DNA of 43,760 nt, from positions 1 through 43,760 of the forward strand of contig JABXHR010000090.1 in the NCBI GenBank assembly GCA_013373515.1, read 5' to 3'. Made by a program: the position numbers and the translations under genes. This DNA is from Gammaproteobacteria bacterium. Its GTDB lineage: Bacteria > Pseudomonadota > Gammaproteobacteria > JABXHR01. Within the stretch, counting starts at the first letter, position 1; the number at the start of each line of letters is the position of its first letter. Positions 33,587-41,303 of this stretch are shown piece after piece. The notes below the pieces were generated by a model. That model worked only from the letters and a program-made list of their open reading frames with translations. It had not been told where the DNA came from and made no database searches.

Positions 33587-34366
33587 ATGTCGAATTATCC
33601 GCTCGGCGATGGGGTAGCGCCTTACATTCCTGAGCAGTCGCGTGACATTCGTCATATGGGCATTCGCCAAGTCGAACAGGCGCACTGGTTGGCGCCTCAC
33701 CCGGCAGCGGAGCATTACCTGGCAAATAAAACTCAGCAGCGTATCTGTTTAGGCGACAAGGTGCATGCTTGCATTGAAGGGTATGAGCCATCTTTGGTCA
33801 CAGTGGTGCGCTACATGCTGGATCACTTGGCGAAAGTGCATCGTCGCTCAGTTGCCATAACAGCGGATGAGCCTCTCGATGCATTTTGGCAGCTATCGCT
33901 CGCCTGCATTGAAGATATCTGTGTGATTGATCTATCGGCTGCACAGCCGATGTTTGTGGCGGGCTCATTGTGTGCACCCACCTTGTGGCGCTTAGAGGAG
34001 AAGCTCGGCACGTCGCTGTTGGCTTTGCATCAGCCGGTGCCAGCCTATGCCGATATGCTGGGTCGGCAAGTGGATCAATTCTTTTTGCGCTTAAAGCCTG
34101 GCCGTGTATTTCAACGCTACAACTACGGCCTTTCCAAAAGTGAGGCACTTTGCCAGCGGCAGCCTAGCGAGGGATGCTTTGAATTTTGGCGTACAGAGCA
34201 GCAATCGCTTGTGCGCGTGCCCAATTCAGATCTAGCACTGTTTACTATTCGCGTGCAGGTACACCACCACACTCAGCTCACAGAAGCCCAATGGCAGCAG
34301 GTTCAAGGGATGATGGCGGCGCAGCCCGAGGACATACGACGCTACAAGGGCATGGCTACAGACTAA
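33587..34366 (+). CDS. DUF3445 (heme-dependent oxidative N-demethylase-like) protein
   Basis: The 259-residue protein shows the DUF3445 layout: an N-terminal IRHMGIRQVEQAHWL, LSLACIEDICVI, the core FVAGSLCAPTLWRLEEKLG, IH-type LHQPVPAYADMLGRQVDQFFLRLKPG, then WRTEQQSLVRVPNSDLALFTIRV. The family is named after the alpha subunit of a heme-dependent oxidative N-demethylase, which works with other subunits that are not encoded here. The actual activity is unknown. It follows the TerB-like gene after three bases and its end overlaps the opposing GNAT gene by 11 bases. Confidence 0.8.
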   Translation: MSNYPLGDGVAPYIPEQSRDIRHMGIRQVEQAHWLAPHPAAEHYLANKTQQRICLGDKVHACIEGYEPSLVTVVRYMLDHLAKVHRRSVAITADEPLDAFWQLSLACIEDICVIDLSAAQPMFVAGSLCAPTLWRLEEKLGTSLLALHQPVPAYADMLGRQVDQFFLRLKPGRVFQRYNYGLSKSEALCQRQPSEGCFEFWRTEQQSLVRVPNSDLALFTIRVQVHHHTQLTEAQWQQVQGMMAAQPEDIRRYKGMATD

Positions 34367-35045
34367 GCGGTGTCAGCTGTTGCCCTTCTGGGTCAAAGTT
34401 GCTCGGCTGCAAGTAGCGCCGATATTCGGCTTCCATGTGGTGCCAGTCTTGATCAATGATCGAAAACCAACTGGTGTCGCGATTTCGACCTTTGTAAACA
34501 GTGGCTTGGCGAAAAGTGCCTTCGTATTGAAAGCCGAGTCGCTTGGCTGCATTAACTGATGGCATGTTCAAGCTATCGCACTTCCATTCGTAACGTCGAT
34601 AACCGAGCGCAAAGGCATTTTGCATCATTAAAAACATCGCTTCGGTCGCCATGCGGCTGCGTTGAAGCAGCGGCGAGTAGGCGATATGACCGACTTCGAT
34701 TGCGCCGTTGTTCGGCTCGATTCGAAGATAACTTGCCACGCCGATGGCGTCTTCGGTCGTTTGATCGACAATCGCAAAAAACAGCGGATCATCGGATTTA
34801 GCCGCTGCGCTGACCCACGCTTGATAGTTGTCCAAGGTGTCAAAAGGGCCATAGGGCAGGTAGCTCCACATCAAACCGGCCTGATCTTGGCGGTTGGCGT
34901 TTAATAACGCAGGGCTGTGATCGGCTCTGAGCGGCTCCAGACGCGCGTATCGACCGATCAACGGAGATTTACTCGGTTTGGGCGGCGGTGTCCAATTGAC
35001 CAGTGTTTCGCCAAACTGGCGGTCAATATCGTTGCGGCTGCTCAT
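34356..35045 (-). CDS. GNAT family N-acetyltransferase (RimJ/RimL-like)
   Basis: The 229-residue protein is a Gcn5-related acetyltransferase of the RimJ/RimL type. It has GRYARLEPLRADHSPAL (first strand), IGVASYLRIEPNNGAIEVGHIAYSPLLQRSRMATEAMFLM (residues ~100-139, including the acetyl-CoA loop Q/R-x2-R/G-x-A) and YEWKCDSLNMPSVNAAKRLGFQYEGTFR. Members modify protein N-termini or small amines; the substrate cannot be predicted. It is monocistronic, convergent with the DUF3445 gene and divergent from fbp. Confidence 0.85.
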   Translation of the reverse strand: MSSRNDIDRQFGETLVNWTPPPKPSKSPLIGRYARLEPLRADHSPALLNANRQDQAGLMWSYLPYGPFDTLDNYQAWVSAAAKSDDPLFFAIVDQTTEDAIGVASYLRIEPNNGAIEVGHIAYSPLLQRSRMATEAMFLMMQNAFALGYRRYEWKCDSLNMPSVNAAKRLGFQYEGTFRQATVYKGRNRDTSWFSIIDQDWHHMEAEYRRYLQPSNFDPEGQQLTPLSL

Positions 35046-35127
35046 AACTCAGTCCCTCAGGTAAAAACTGACTTTAGCAACAGATGCCAAGCCTTTACAA
35101 TGACGGTTTTAAACGGAGTTGCTCTCA

Positions 35128-36105
35128 ATGCTGGATTCAGCGGATTTTTCTTTGTTAGGGTCGACAGATCCGGCCTTAAACCGCGTGCTATCGAGCATTG
35201 CAAGTATTTGCGCAGATATCAAAGATCGCATTGCAGGCGCAGCGCATGTGGGTGAATTGGGACTGGCCGGTCAAGACAATGTTCAGGGCGAAGCGCAAAA
35301 AGCGCTCGATGTGATCGCCAATGATTTGTTTGTTGAATCACTCCTCGCCCACCCAGATGTGGCAGGGCTCGCCAGCGAAGAAATGGACGATGCATTGTGG
35401 GCAGAACACGATGGCGGCGAACTTTTGGTGGTATTCGATCCGCTAGATGGTTCGTCAAATATTGACGTCAATGTATCTGTCGGTTCAATTTTCTCAATTC
35501 TGCGGGTGCCCGCCAACTCGACGCACGATGCTGCCGCATTTTTACAGCGTGGCCGAGATCAACTGGCCGCAGGTTATGCGGTGTATGGCCCAGCGACGCA
35601 ACTGGTGCTGTCGACTGGAAGCGGAACGGTGGGGTTTTCTTGGCACACAGGGCAGCAAAAATTTGCACCGGTCACCTCGCAATATCGGCTCAGCCAAGCT
35701 GCCAACGAATATGCGATCAACGCCTCTAACCAACGGTATTGGGATGCGCCGATTCAGCAGTATATTGCTGATTGCAACTTGGGTGAAACAGGGCCGCGTG
35801 GCAAGAATTTCAATATGCGTTGGGTGGCCTCGATGGTGGCAGAAATACACCGCATCTTGACTCGTGGCGGTGTGTTTTTATACCCGCATGATTCCCGTAT
35901 GCCGGAAGGCCATGGCAAGCTGCGTTTGTTATACGAAGCCAATCCGATGGCGATGTTGATCGAGCAGGCGGGCGGGGATAGCTCCACCGGTATTCAAAAG
36001 ATTATGGATATTGAGCCGACGGCGCTGCATCAGCGTGTACCGGTGATAACTGGTGCATGCGAAGAAGTGACAAAGGTTGAGTCCATGTATCGGCAGGGCA
36101 GCTGA
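35128..36105 (+). CDS. fbp: Fructose-1,6-bisphosphatase, class 1
   Basis: The 325-residue gluconeogenic enzyme hydrolyses fructose-1,6-bisphosphate. Metal and substrate motifs seen are GLASEEMDD (~80), VVFDPLDGSSNIDVNVSVGSIF (~103-124) and the C-terminal GKLRLLYEANPMAMLIEQAGG. ATG 35128 is preceded by GGAG ten bases upstream and is preferred over a TTG nine bases earlier that would sit on the ribosome site. The enzyme fits growth on organic acids or other non-sugar carbon. It is divergent from the GNAT gene. Confidence 0.96.
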   Translation: MLDSADFSLLGSTDPALNRVLSSIASICADIKDRIAGAAHVGELGLAGQDNVQGEAQKALDVIANDLFVESLLAHPDVAGLASEEMDDALWAEHDGGELLVVFDPLDGSSNIDVNVSVGSIFSILRVPANSTHDAAAFLQRGRDQLAAGYAVYGPATQLVLSTGSGTVGFSWHTGQQKFAPVTSQYRLSQAANEYAINASNQRYWDAPIQQYIADCNLGETGPRGKNFNMRWVASMVAEIHRILTRGGVFLYPHDSRMPEGHGKLRLLYEANPMAMLIEQAGGDSSTGIQKIMDIEPTALHQRVPVITGACEEVTKVESMYRQGS

Positions 36106-36116
36106 TTTTGGGGTAA

Positions 36117-36815
36117 TTAGACAGCGTGCAACGCTTTGTTTTGCGCGCGTCTTGGTTGCACTGAAGATTTGACGATCCAATCCATGAGCTTATCCCACTC
36201 CTGATGCTCACGACGCCAATTGCCGGTCTTCGGCAGCTCAAGTATGCCAACACCTTGCTCAGCGGCTTGGTTATAGCCCTGAAAGTCATTTAGCTCGGCG
36301 ATGATCGGGATATTGAGGGTTTTGAGAAACTTCTGCAAAGACAGATACATCTTGGTCTGGCTACGTACACGATTAGCGACCACACCCAGTTGGACGCCGT
36401 AATGTCGAGCTTTGCCAGTCACTAGCAGTTCGCCAATAAACTTGGCTGTTACACCCATATCAATGGGGGAGGGCAGCACGGGAATAACGATACAGTTAGA
36501 GCGCATGATGATCGAATGCAGGGCATCGCGATCGAGACCTGCCGCGGTATCGAACACCTGAAACGCCTCCTCTTTAGGAACCCCCATTTGATAGGCCTGA
36601 GTGACGCGTTGAACACGTCGACTGTGGGCCACAACACCATTGATTCTGGGCAAATCTAAAGAACGGTTTTGGAGCCACCGCGTAGCGGATTCAAAAGGAT
36701 CGTGATCGACCAAAACTGCGTTATACTCACGCAGCGCAGCACATGCCGCGATATTCGTACTCAGTGTGGTCTTGCCGCAACCACCCTTGGCGTTAACCAC
36801 CGAAACCTTATGCAT
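36117..36815 (-). CDS. Orphan ParA/MinD-family ATPase
   Basis: The 232-residue protein has the deviant Walker A of the ParA family, NAKGGCGKTTLSTNIA (residues ~8-23, with the signature lysine), an A' motif VLVDHDPFESATRWL (~34) and a Walker B-like FQVFDTAAGLD (~87). IPVLPSPIDMGVTAKFI and LGVVANRVRSQTKMY follow. No parB, minC, fliF or cellulose gene is adjacent, so its cargo is unknown. Members of this class position plasmids, chemoreceptor clusters, carboxysomes or flagella. It is not FlhG, which is longer and lies in flagellar operons. AGAGAGA precedes the ATG. Confidence 0.85.
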   Translation of the reverse strand: MHKVSVVNAKGGCGKTTLSTNIAACAALREYNAVLVDHDPFESATRWLQNRSLDLPRINGVVAHSRRVQRVTQAYQMGVPKEEAFQVFDTAAGLDRDALHSIIMRSNCIVIPVLPSPIDMGVTAKFIGELLVTGKARHYGVQLGVVANRVRSQTKMYLSLQKFLKTLNIPIIAELNDFQGYNQAAEQGVGILELPKTGNWRREHQEWDKLMDWIVKSSVQPRRAQNKALHAV

Positions 36816-36979
36816 TTCTCTCTCACTTGTTTTTTATATTTTTCCACCGCTGTGCGTATCTTATCGGCAAAAAACCGTCATTTAGCTGAAATGTGCTGCA
36901 AGTTTGACGGCGGTCACGCTAACCCATTTGAAGTAAGTGTGGATTCAGCTTTGACCTGCAATTGGTTGAGGACTGGTGC

Positions 36980-37924
36980 ATGTTAAGCGCACTCATTTTC
37001 TCAATCGGGATCACCGCGCCCGTACTGTTAGTGATGATGCTGGGCTATTTGGCACGCCACCGCGGTTGGGTCGATGGGCACTTTGTGACGCAAGGGTCGA
37101 CCATGGTGTTTAACGTTGGTCTACCAAGTGTGTTGTTTTTAAAAACCTCCCATATGGATTTTGCCGCAATCACGGGTGCATTTGATGTCATCGTGGTGGG
37201 TGCTTTGGCGACCGTCGGGGCCATATTGGTGATGTGGAAGGTATCGCCCCTGATTGCGCCGGCTCAGCATCAGCGTGGCGTCTTTGTGCAAGCCGCTTAC
37301 CGCTCGAATATGGGGATCATGGGGCTGGCGACAGTGATGAATATGTATGGCGATATTGCGCTGCCGATTGCCGCGATTTATCTGTCGCTGATCACGATTT
37401 TGTACAACGTCTGTGCTGTGGCGGTGCTGTCGCTATCTAATCAATCTGCGCTCGAATTAAAGCCGGTGTTTAAACATATTGCGCTCAATCCGCTGATTCA
37501 CTCGTTGTTGCTGGGAATCATCGCATCGGCGCTGAAGGTCGAATTGCCAGCAATTATAGTGGTGTCGCTAGAGTACTTGAGTGATATGGTTTTGCCGCTG
37601 GCACTGATTTGTATCGGTGCCAAGCTCGATTTGATTCGACTGTTGCGCCCGTCATTGATTGTATTTATCGGCTCGGCGGCCAAGCTATTGTTTACACCGC
37701 TGCTGGCGCTAGTGCTGGGCAAGCTTGCAGCGCTCGAGCCGATGGAGCTTGGCGTGTTGTTTTTGATGGCGTCTGCACCGAGCGCCTCGGCGAGTTTTGC
37801 AATGGCAAAACAGTTTGGCGGTGATGCGGAGCTTGCGGCGGACATGATTGCGGTGACGACGATTTTTGCCACCATAACGACCGCATTTGGTGTGTTTGTG
37901 TTGACACTAATCGGCTGGGTATGA
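36980..37924 (+). CDS. AEC (auxin efflux carrier) family transporter
   Basis: The 314-residue membrane protein has about ten hydrophobic helices in two halves. The start is LSALIFSIGITAPVLLVMMLGYLARHRG, with FVQAAYRSNMGIMGLA (~105) and a second-half crossover region PLALICIGAKLDLIRLLRP (~205) and APSASASFAMAKQFGGD (~265). These are the broken-helix motifs of the bile/arsenite/riboflavin (BART) fold. AEC proteins carry small organic anions such as malate or malonate; the substrate is unknown. ATG 36980 with GAGG nine bases upstream is preferred over a TTG 18 bases earlier. Confidence 0.87.
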   Translation: MLSALIFSIGITAPVLLVMMLGYLARHRGWVDGHFVTQGSTMVFNVGLPSVLFLKTSHMDFAAITGAFDVIVVGALATVGAILVMWKVSPLIAPAQHQRGVFVQAAYRSNMGIMGLATVMNMYGDIALPIAAIYLSLITILYNVCAVAVLSLSNQSALELKPVFKHIALNPLIHSLLLGIIASALKVELPAIIVVSLEYLSDMVLPLALICIGAKLDLIRLLRPSLIVFIGSAAKLLFTPLLALVLGKLAALEPMELGVLFLMASAPSASASFAMAKQFGGDAELAADMIAVTTIFATITTAFGVFVLTLIGWV

Positions 37925-37936
37925 TCTCACTGACGG

Positions 37937-38512
37937 CTATGGTATTTGCACGCCGAACTCTCGCAGCAGTTGGCAAGTGCTGATCATGGGTAGGCCGATC
38001 AAGCTGCCAGGCTGTTCGCTTCGAATGGCGCTAAATAGGCTCACACCTAACCCTTCGGATTTAAAGCTACCTGCGCAGTCGTAGGGTTCTTCTGCGTGCA
38101 GATAACGGGTGATTTCGCCATCGCTGAGATCACGAAAGACAACCTCTACAACATCGATCACATGTCGCGTTGGCGCCCCATGTTTGGCAACGGCCACAGT
38201 GGTGTAAAAATGGCAAGTCTTGCCCGAGGCGCGGCGCAGCTGGGCGAATGCGGTGGCGAAGTCGCCAGATTTACCGTTGGGTATTCCGTCAATCTCTGCC
38301 ACTTGATCGCTGCCAATCACCAGTGCGTCTGGGTTTGCTTTGGCAATGGCTTCGGCTTTTTCGATGGCAAGTCGTTCAGATAGGTCGCGTGAGCTTTCGT
38401 TTGGTTTGGCCGTTTCGTCGATATCAGGACTGGCTTGGGTGAAGGGCTGTTGTAATGATTGCAGTAAATCGCGGCGGTATTTCGAGCTTGAACCTAAGAT
38501 TATCGAGTACAT
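37937..38512 (-). CDS. yceF: Maf/YceF-family nucleotide pyrophosphatase
   Basis: The 191-residue protein has the Maf motifs ILGSSSKYRRDLL (residues ~4-16), SPDIDET (~28), LSERLAIEKA (~46), the catalytic Asp region VIGSDQVAEIDG (~68) and GKSGDFATAFAQLRRASGKTCHFYTTVAV. The SDQV form indicates the YceF subgroup, which hydrolyses m7GTP in E. coli. It lies back to back with yceD, as yceF does in E. coli. ATG 38512 is preferred over a longer frame that would run through the yceD promoter; AAGGCAAG lies upstream. The role is housecleaning of modified nucleotides. Confidence 0.88.
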   Translation of the reverse strand: MYSIILGSSSKYRRDLLQSLQQPFTQASPDIDETAKPNESSRDLSERLAIEKAEAIAKANPDALVIGSDQVAEIDGIPNGKSGDFATAFAQLRRASGKTCHFYTTVAVAKHGAPTRHVIDVVEVVFRDLSDGEITRYLHAEEPYDCAGSFKSEGLGVSLFSAIRSEQPGSLIGLPMISTCQLLREFGVQIP

Positions 38513-38513
38513 T

Positions 38514-38542
38514 TTGACTTGCCTTGAAATTCGCGTTATATT
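38514..38542 (+). promoter_or_regulatory. Sigma-70 promoter of yceD-rpmF-plsX-fabH
   Basis: TTGACT (38514-38519), a 17-base spacer and TATATT (38537-38542) make a strong sigma-70 promoter in the 39-base gap between the divergent yceF and yceD genes. The expected start of transcription, ~6-8 bases after the -10, falls at about 38549, only about three bases before the yceD ATG. Confidence 0.75.
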
Positions 38543-38551
38543 TGATCGTTT

Positions 38552-39076
38552 ATGACTACGCACATTGAACGGGTCGTTGATCCGCACATTTTAGCACAGC
38601 GCAACACGCCGATAGAGGCTTTGATTACCGCCGATATTGCACCGAGGCTCAGTGAATTACTCTCACAGCCAGAGGCGGAGGTGCTTGTGAAACTCGTGTT
38701 TCACAAAGAGGGCAAAGCGGTCAGAGCAGTGGGCTCGGTGTCCGGTGGTATGACACTTTGTTGCCAGCGCTGTTTGCAGGATTACTCAGAGCGCGTAGCA
38801 ATAGATTTGGATCTTCGATTTGTTGGGCCAAACGCGGCAGATAGTGACGACGATGTCGAGCTAGATGACGATGGTCTGGTAGAGATTAGAGCCCTGATCG
38901 AAGACGAACTTATTTTGGCGGTGCCCTTGATTCCGCGCCATCCCGAAGGGGGATGCGACGAATCAATCATCGGCCAATATATGGTTCAAGAAACAGAAGT
39001 TGCCTCGGCAGCACCGACTCGCAAACCATTTGCAGACGCGCTGGCTGGGCTAAATATTAAGAAAACTCAAGATTAA
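38552..39076 (+). CDS. yceD: DUF177 (YceD) protein, 23S rRNA accumulation factor
   Basis: The 174-residue acidic protein belongs to DUF177. The C-x2-C knuckle [16 protein letters not shown] lies near residue 69, followed by the acidic stretch [35 protein letters not shown]. YceD family proteins support 23S rRNA production and in plants and bacteria are always linked to rpmF. It is the first gene of the operon. The ATG has no Shine-Dalgarno and lies almost at the predicted transcription start, so the message may be essentially leaderless. Confidence 0.92.
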   Translation: MTTHIERVVDPHILAQRNTPIEALITADIAPRLSELLSQPEAEVLVKLVFHKEGKAVRAVGSVSGGMTLCCQRCLQDYSERVAIDLDLRFVGPNAADSDDDVELDDDGLVEIRALIEDELILAVPLIPRHPEGGCDESIIGQYMVQETEVASAAPTRKPFADALAGLNIKKTQD

Positions 39077-39090
39077 CCCGGAGCATTCAC

Positions 39091-39294
39091 ATGGCTGTCC
39101 AACAAAACCGTAAAACTCGTTCTAAGCGTGGTATGCGTCGTTCGCACGATGCGCTGACCTCTGCTGCACTGTCTGTTGATTCAACCTCAGGCGAGACGCA
39201 CCTGCGTCACCACATCACTGCTGATGGCTACTACAAAGGCAAAAAAGTTGTTGAAACTGCCGCCGTTTTTGAAGACGACGGCGACGACGAATAA
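39091..39294 (+). CDS. rpmF: 50S ribosomal protein L32
   Basis: The start [22 protein letters not shown] is typical of proteobacterial L32, followed by the [14 protein letters not shown] strand. At 67 residues it is about ten longer than the 57 of E. coli; the extra part is an acidic C-terminal tail (VFEDDGDDE). No zinc-binding cysteines are present, so it is the C-minus form. CCGGAG lies ahead of the ATG, 14 bases after yceD. L32 sits near the peptidyl transferase entrance on the 50S surface. Confidence 0.95.
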   Translation: MAVQQNRKTRSKRGMRRSHDALTSAALSVDSTSGETHLRHHITADGYYKGKKVVETAAVFEDDGDDE

Positions 39295-39308
39295 GTCGGC
39301 GACACTCG

Positions 39309-40325
39309 TTGGCTAAGTCTATTGTGACAGTCGCGGTCGACGCCATGAGCGGCGACCACGGCCTTAGCACCACAGTTCCCGCCGCACTTGCGGCAGTTTC
39401 TGTTAATGCGAAGCTGCACATTTTGCTTGTTGGCGATAAGGCGCAGCTCGAGCCTCTGGTTGCAAAAAGTTCCCATCTCGATCGCATCACCATTGTTCAT
39501 TCCACCGAGGTGGTTGAAATGGATGAGCCACCGGCTCAAGCATTGCGATCAAAGAAAGACTCTTCCATGCGTCTGGCGATCAACGCCGTCAAGGATGGTG
39601 ATGCACAAGCGTGTGTCTCTGCCGGTAATACCGGCGCGTTGATGGCCACAGCGAAATTTGTGCTGAAGACAATGGACGGCATTGATCGCCCGGCGATCTG
39701 CTCGCGTCTACCGACATTGGACGGCGTGGTTTACATGCTGGATCTCGGTGCAAACGTCGATAGCAGCCCGGAACACCTCAAGCAGTTCGCGGTGATGGGC
39801 GAGCAGCTGTGTAAAGCATTGAGCGATACAGTGTCGCCCAGAGTGGCGTTGCTCAACATTGGGTCTGAAGAAATTAAAGGCAATGAATTAGTTAAGCAAT
39901 CGGCTGAACTGATCGCGCCGCTTCCAATCAATTATGTCGGCTTCGTCGAAGCGGATGAAATCTTTCACGGTAAGACTGATGTTGTTGTCTGTGATGGTTT
40001 TGTTGGCAACGTTGCACTTAAGACGCTTGAGGGCACGGCGAAAATGATCGCGCATTTTATGCGAGCAGAATTCAATTCGAGTCTGATCAGTAAGGCGTCA
40101 GGTCTGGCAGCGATGCCAGTGTTAAAGCGCTTAGGCAAGCGTATTGATCCTCGAAAATACAATGGTGCAACCTTTCTCGGTTTGAAAGGCGCGGTGATTA
40201 AGAGTCACGGCGGTGCAGATGTGGTAGCGTTTCAAAATGCTATCGAAATCGCAATGCATGAAGCCGAACTCGATGTGCCAAAACGAATCTCAGACGCCAT
40301 GAGCGAGTCAAAGGTTACAGAATGA
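39309..40325 (+). CDS. plsX: Phosphate acyltransferase PlsX
   Basis: The 338-residue enzyme makes acyl-phosphate from acyl-ACP for phospholipid synthesis. The opening [27 protein letters not shown] near residue 98, [12 protein letters not shown] and the C-terminal [16 protein letters not shown] are all family features. The start is TTG (MAKSIV) without a strong ribosome site; a GTG at 39324 is possible but would trim the first strand. The gene ends in an ATGA overlap with fabH, linking membrane lipid and fatty-acid initiation. Confidence 0.95.
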   Translation: MAKSIVTVAVDAMSGDHGLSTTVPAALAAVSVNAKLHILLVGDKAQLEPLVAKSSHLDRITIVHSTEVVEMDEPPAQALRSKKDSSMRLAINAVKDGDAQACVSAGNTGALMATAKFVLKTMDGIDRPAICSRLPTLDGVVYMLDLGANVDSSPEHLKQFAVMGEQLCKALSDTVSPRVALLNIGSEEIKGNELVKQSAELIAPLPINYVGFVEADEIFHGKTDVVVCDGFVGNVALKTLEGTAKMIAHFMRAEFNSSLISKASGLAAMPVLKRLGKRIDPRKYNGATFLGLKGAVIKSHGGADVVAFQNAIEIAMHEAELDVPKRISDAMSESKVTE

Positions 40326-41290
40326 TATATGCCAAAGTCGCTGGTACGGGCTCGGCACTTCCCAAGCGGGTCGTGAGCAACGAAGAATTGGCCCAAACAG
40401 TCGACACCAGCGACGAGTGGATCAAGCAGCGCACGGGCATTGCTCAGCGTTATATTGCCGGTGAGGGTGAAACCACCAGCTCACTGGCCGTTGATGCAGC
40501 TAAGCAAGCCATCGATACTGCGGGTTTGAACGCGTCTGACATCGACCTAATCATTGTTGCGACAACAACCCCTGATCTCGTCTTTCCATCGACGGCGACC
40601 ATCGTGCAAAACGAGCTGGGTTGCTTTGGTGGGCCAGCATTTGACGTGCAAGCGGTTTGTGCAGGATTTGTTTACGCCTTTGCCACTGCCGAAAAGTTTG
40701 TCAAAACCGGTGCTGCAAAAAACGCACTCGTTATTGGCGCAGAGACCTTCACTAGAATCCTAAATTGGGAAGACCGAACCACCTGTGTACTATTTGGTGA
40801 CGGTGCTGGTGCGGTTGTCCTGTCGGCCAGTGATGAACCTGGTGTCTTGACGACGCGTTTGTACGCCGATGGTCGCCAGAAAGAAAACCTCTGGGTGCCG
40901 TCAGGTGTGTCTACCAATTACCAAGCGATGCAAGATGGCGCGGCATTCGTGCAAATGAACGGCCAAGAAGTGTTTAAATTTGCCGTGAAGGCGCTGGCTC
41001 AGGTTGTCGATGATGCGCTTGAAGAAGCAGGGATGACTGCGGCAGAGATCGATTGGCTGGTGCCCCATCAGGCCAATATACGCATTATCCAGAGCACGGC
41101 GAAAAAGCTCAAAATGTCGATGGACAATGTCGTGGTTACCGTTGATCAGCATGGCAATACCTCAGCAGCGTCAATCCCATTAGCCCTAGACACTGCGGTG
41201 CGCGATGGACGTATCCAGCGCGGTCAGACCGTCCTGATAGAAGGCATTGGGGGTGGCTTTGCTTGGGGTGGTGCGATCTTCCGCTTCTAG
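40322..41290 (+). CDS. fabH: 3-oxoacyl-ACP synthase III (KAS III)
   Basis: The 322-residue enzyme starts fatty-acid synthesis by joining acetyl-CoA with malonyl-ACP. The catalytic triad is visible: cysteine in [12 protein letters not shown] (~113), histidine in [10 protein letters not shown] (~249) and asparagine in [15 protein letters not shown] (~279). The C-terminus ends in [15 protein letters not shown]. Normally fabD-fabG-acpP-fabF follow; here uvrC follows 13 bases later, so the rest of the fab cluster must be elsewhere. Confidence 0.96.
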   Translation: MIYAKVAGTGSALPKRVVSNEELAQTVDTSDEWIKQRTGIAQRYIAGEGETTSSLAVDAAKQAIDTAGLNASDIDLIIVATTTPDLVFPSTATIVQNELGCFGGPAFDVQAVCAGFVYAFATAEKFVKTGAAKNALVIGAETFTRILNWEDRTTCVLFGDGAGAVVLSASDEPGVLTTRLYADGRQKENLWVPSGVSTNYQAMQDGAAFVQMNGQEVFKFAVKALAQVVDDALEEAGMTAAEIDWLVPHQANIRIIQSTAKKLKMSMDNVVVTVDQHGNTSAASIPLALDTAVRDGRIQRGQTVLIEGIGGGFAWGGAIFRF

Positions 41291-41303
41291 GTAGGATGGG
41301 GCG

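Noticed and set aside
36861-36868. Perfect sigma-28 -10 octamer GCCGATAA (minus strand) upstream of the ParA-like gene
   Set aside because: At the 11-base distance the -35 reads AGCTAAAT, which does not match TAAAGTTT. One octamer is expected by chance about once in a window of this size on two strands.
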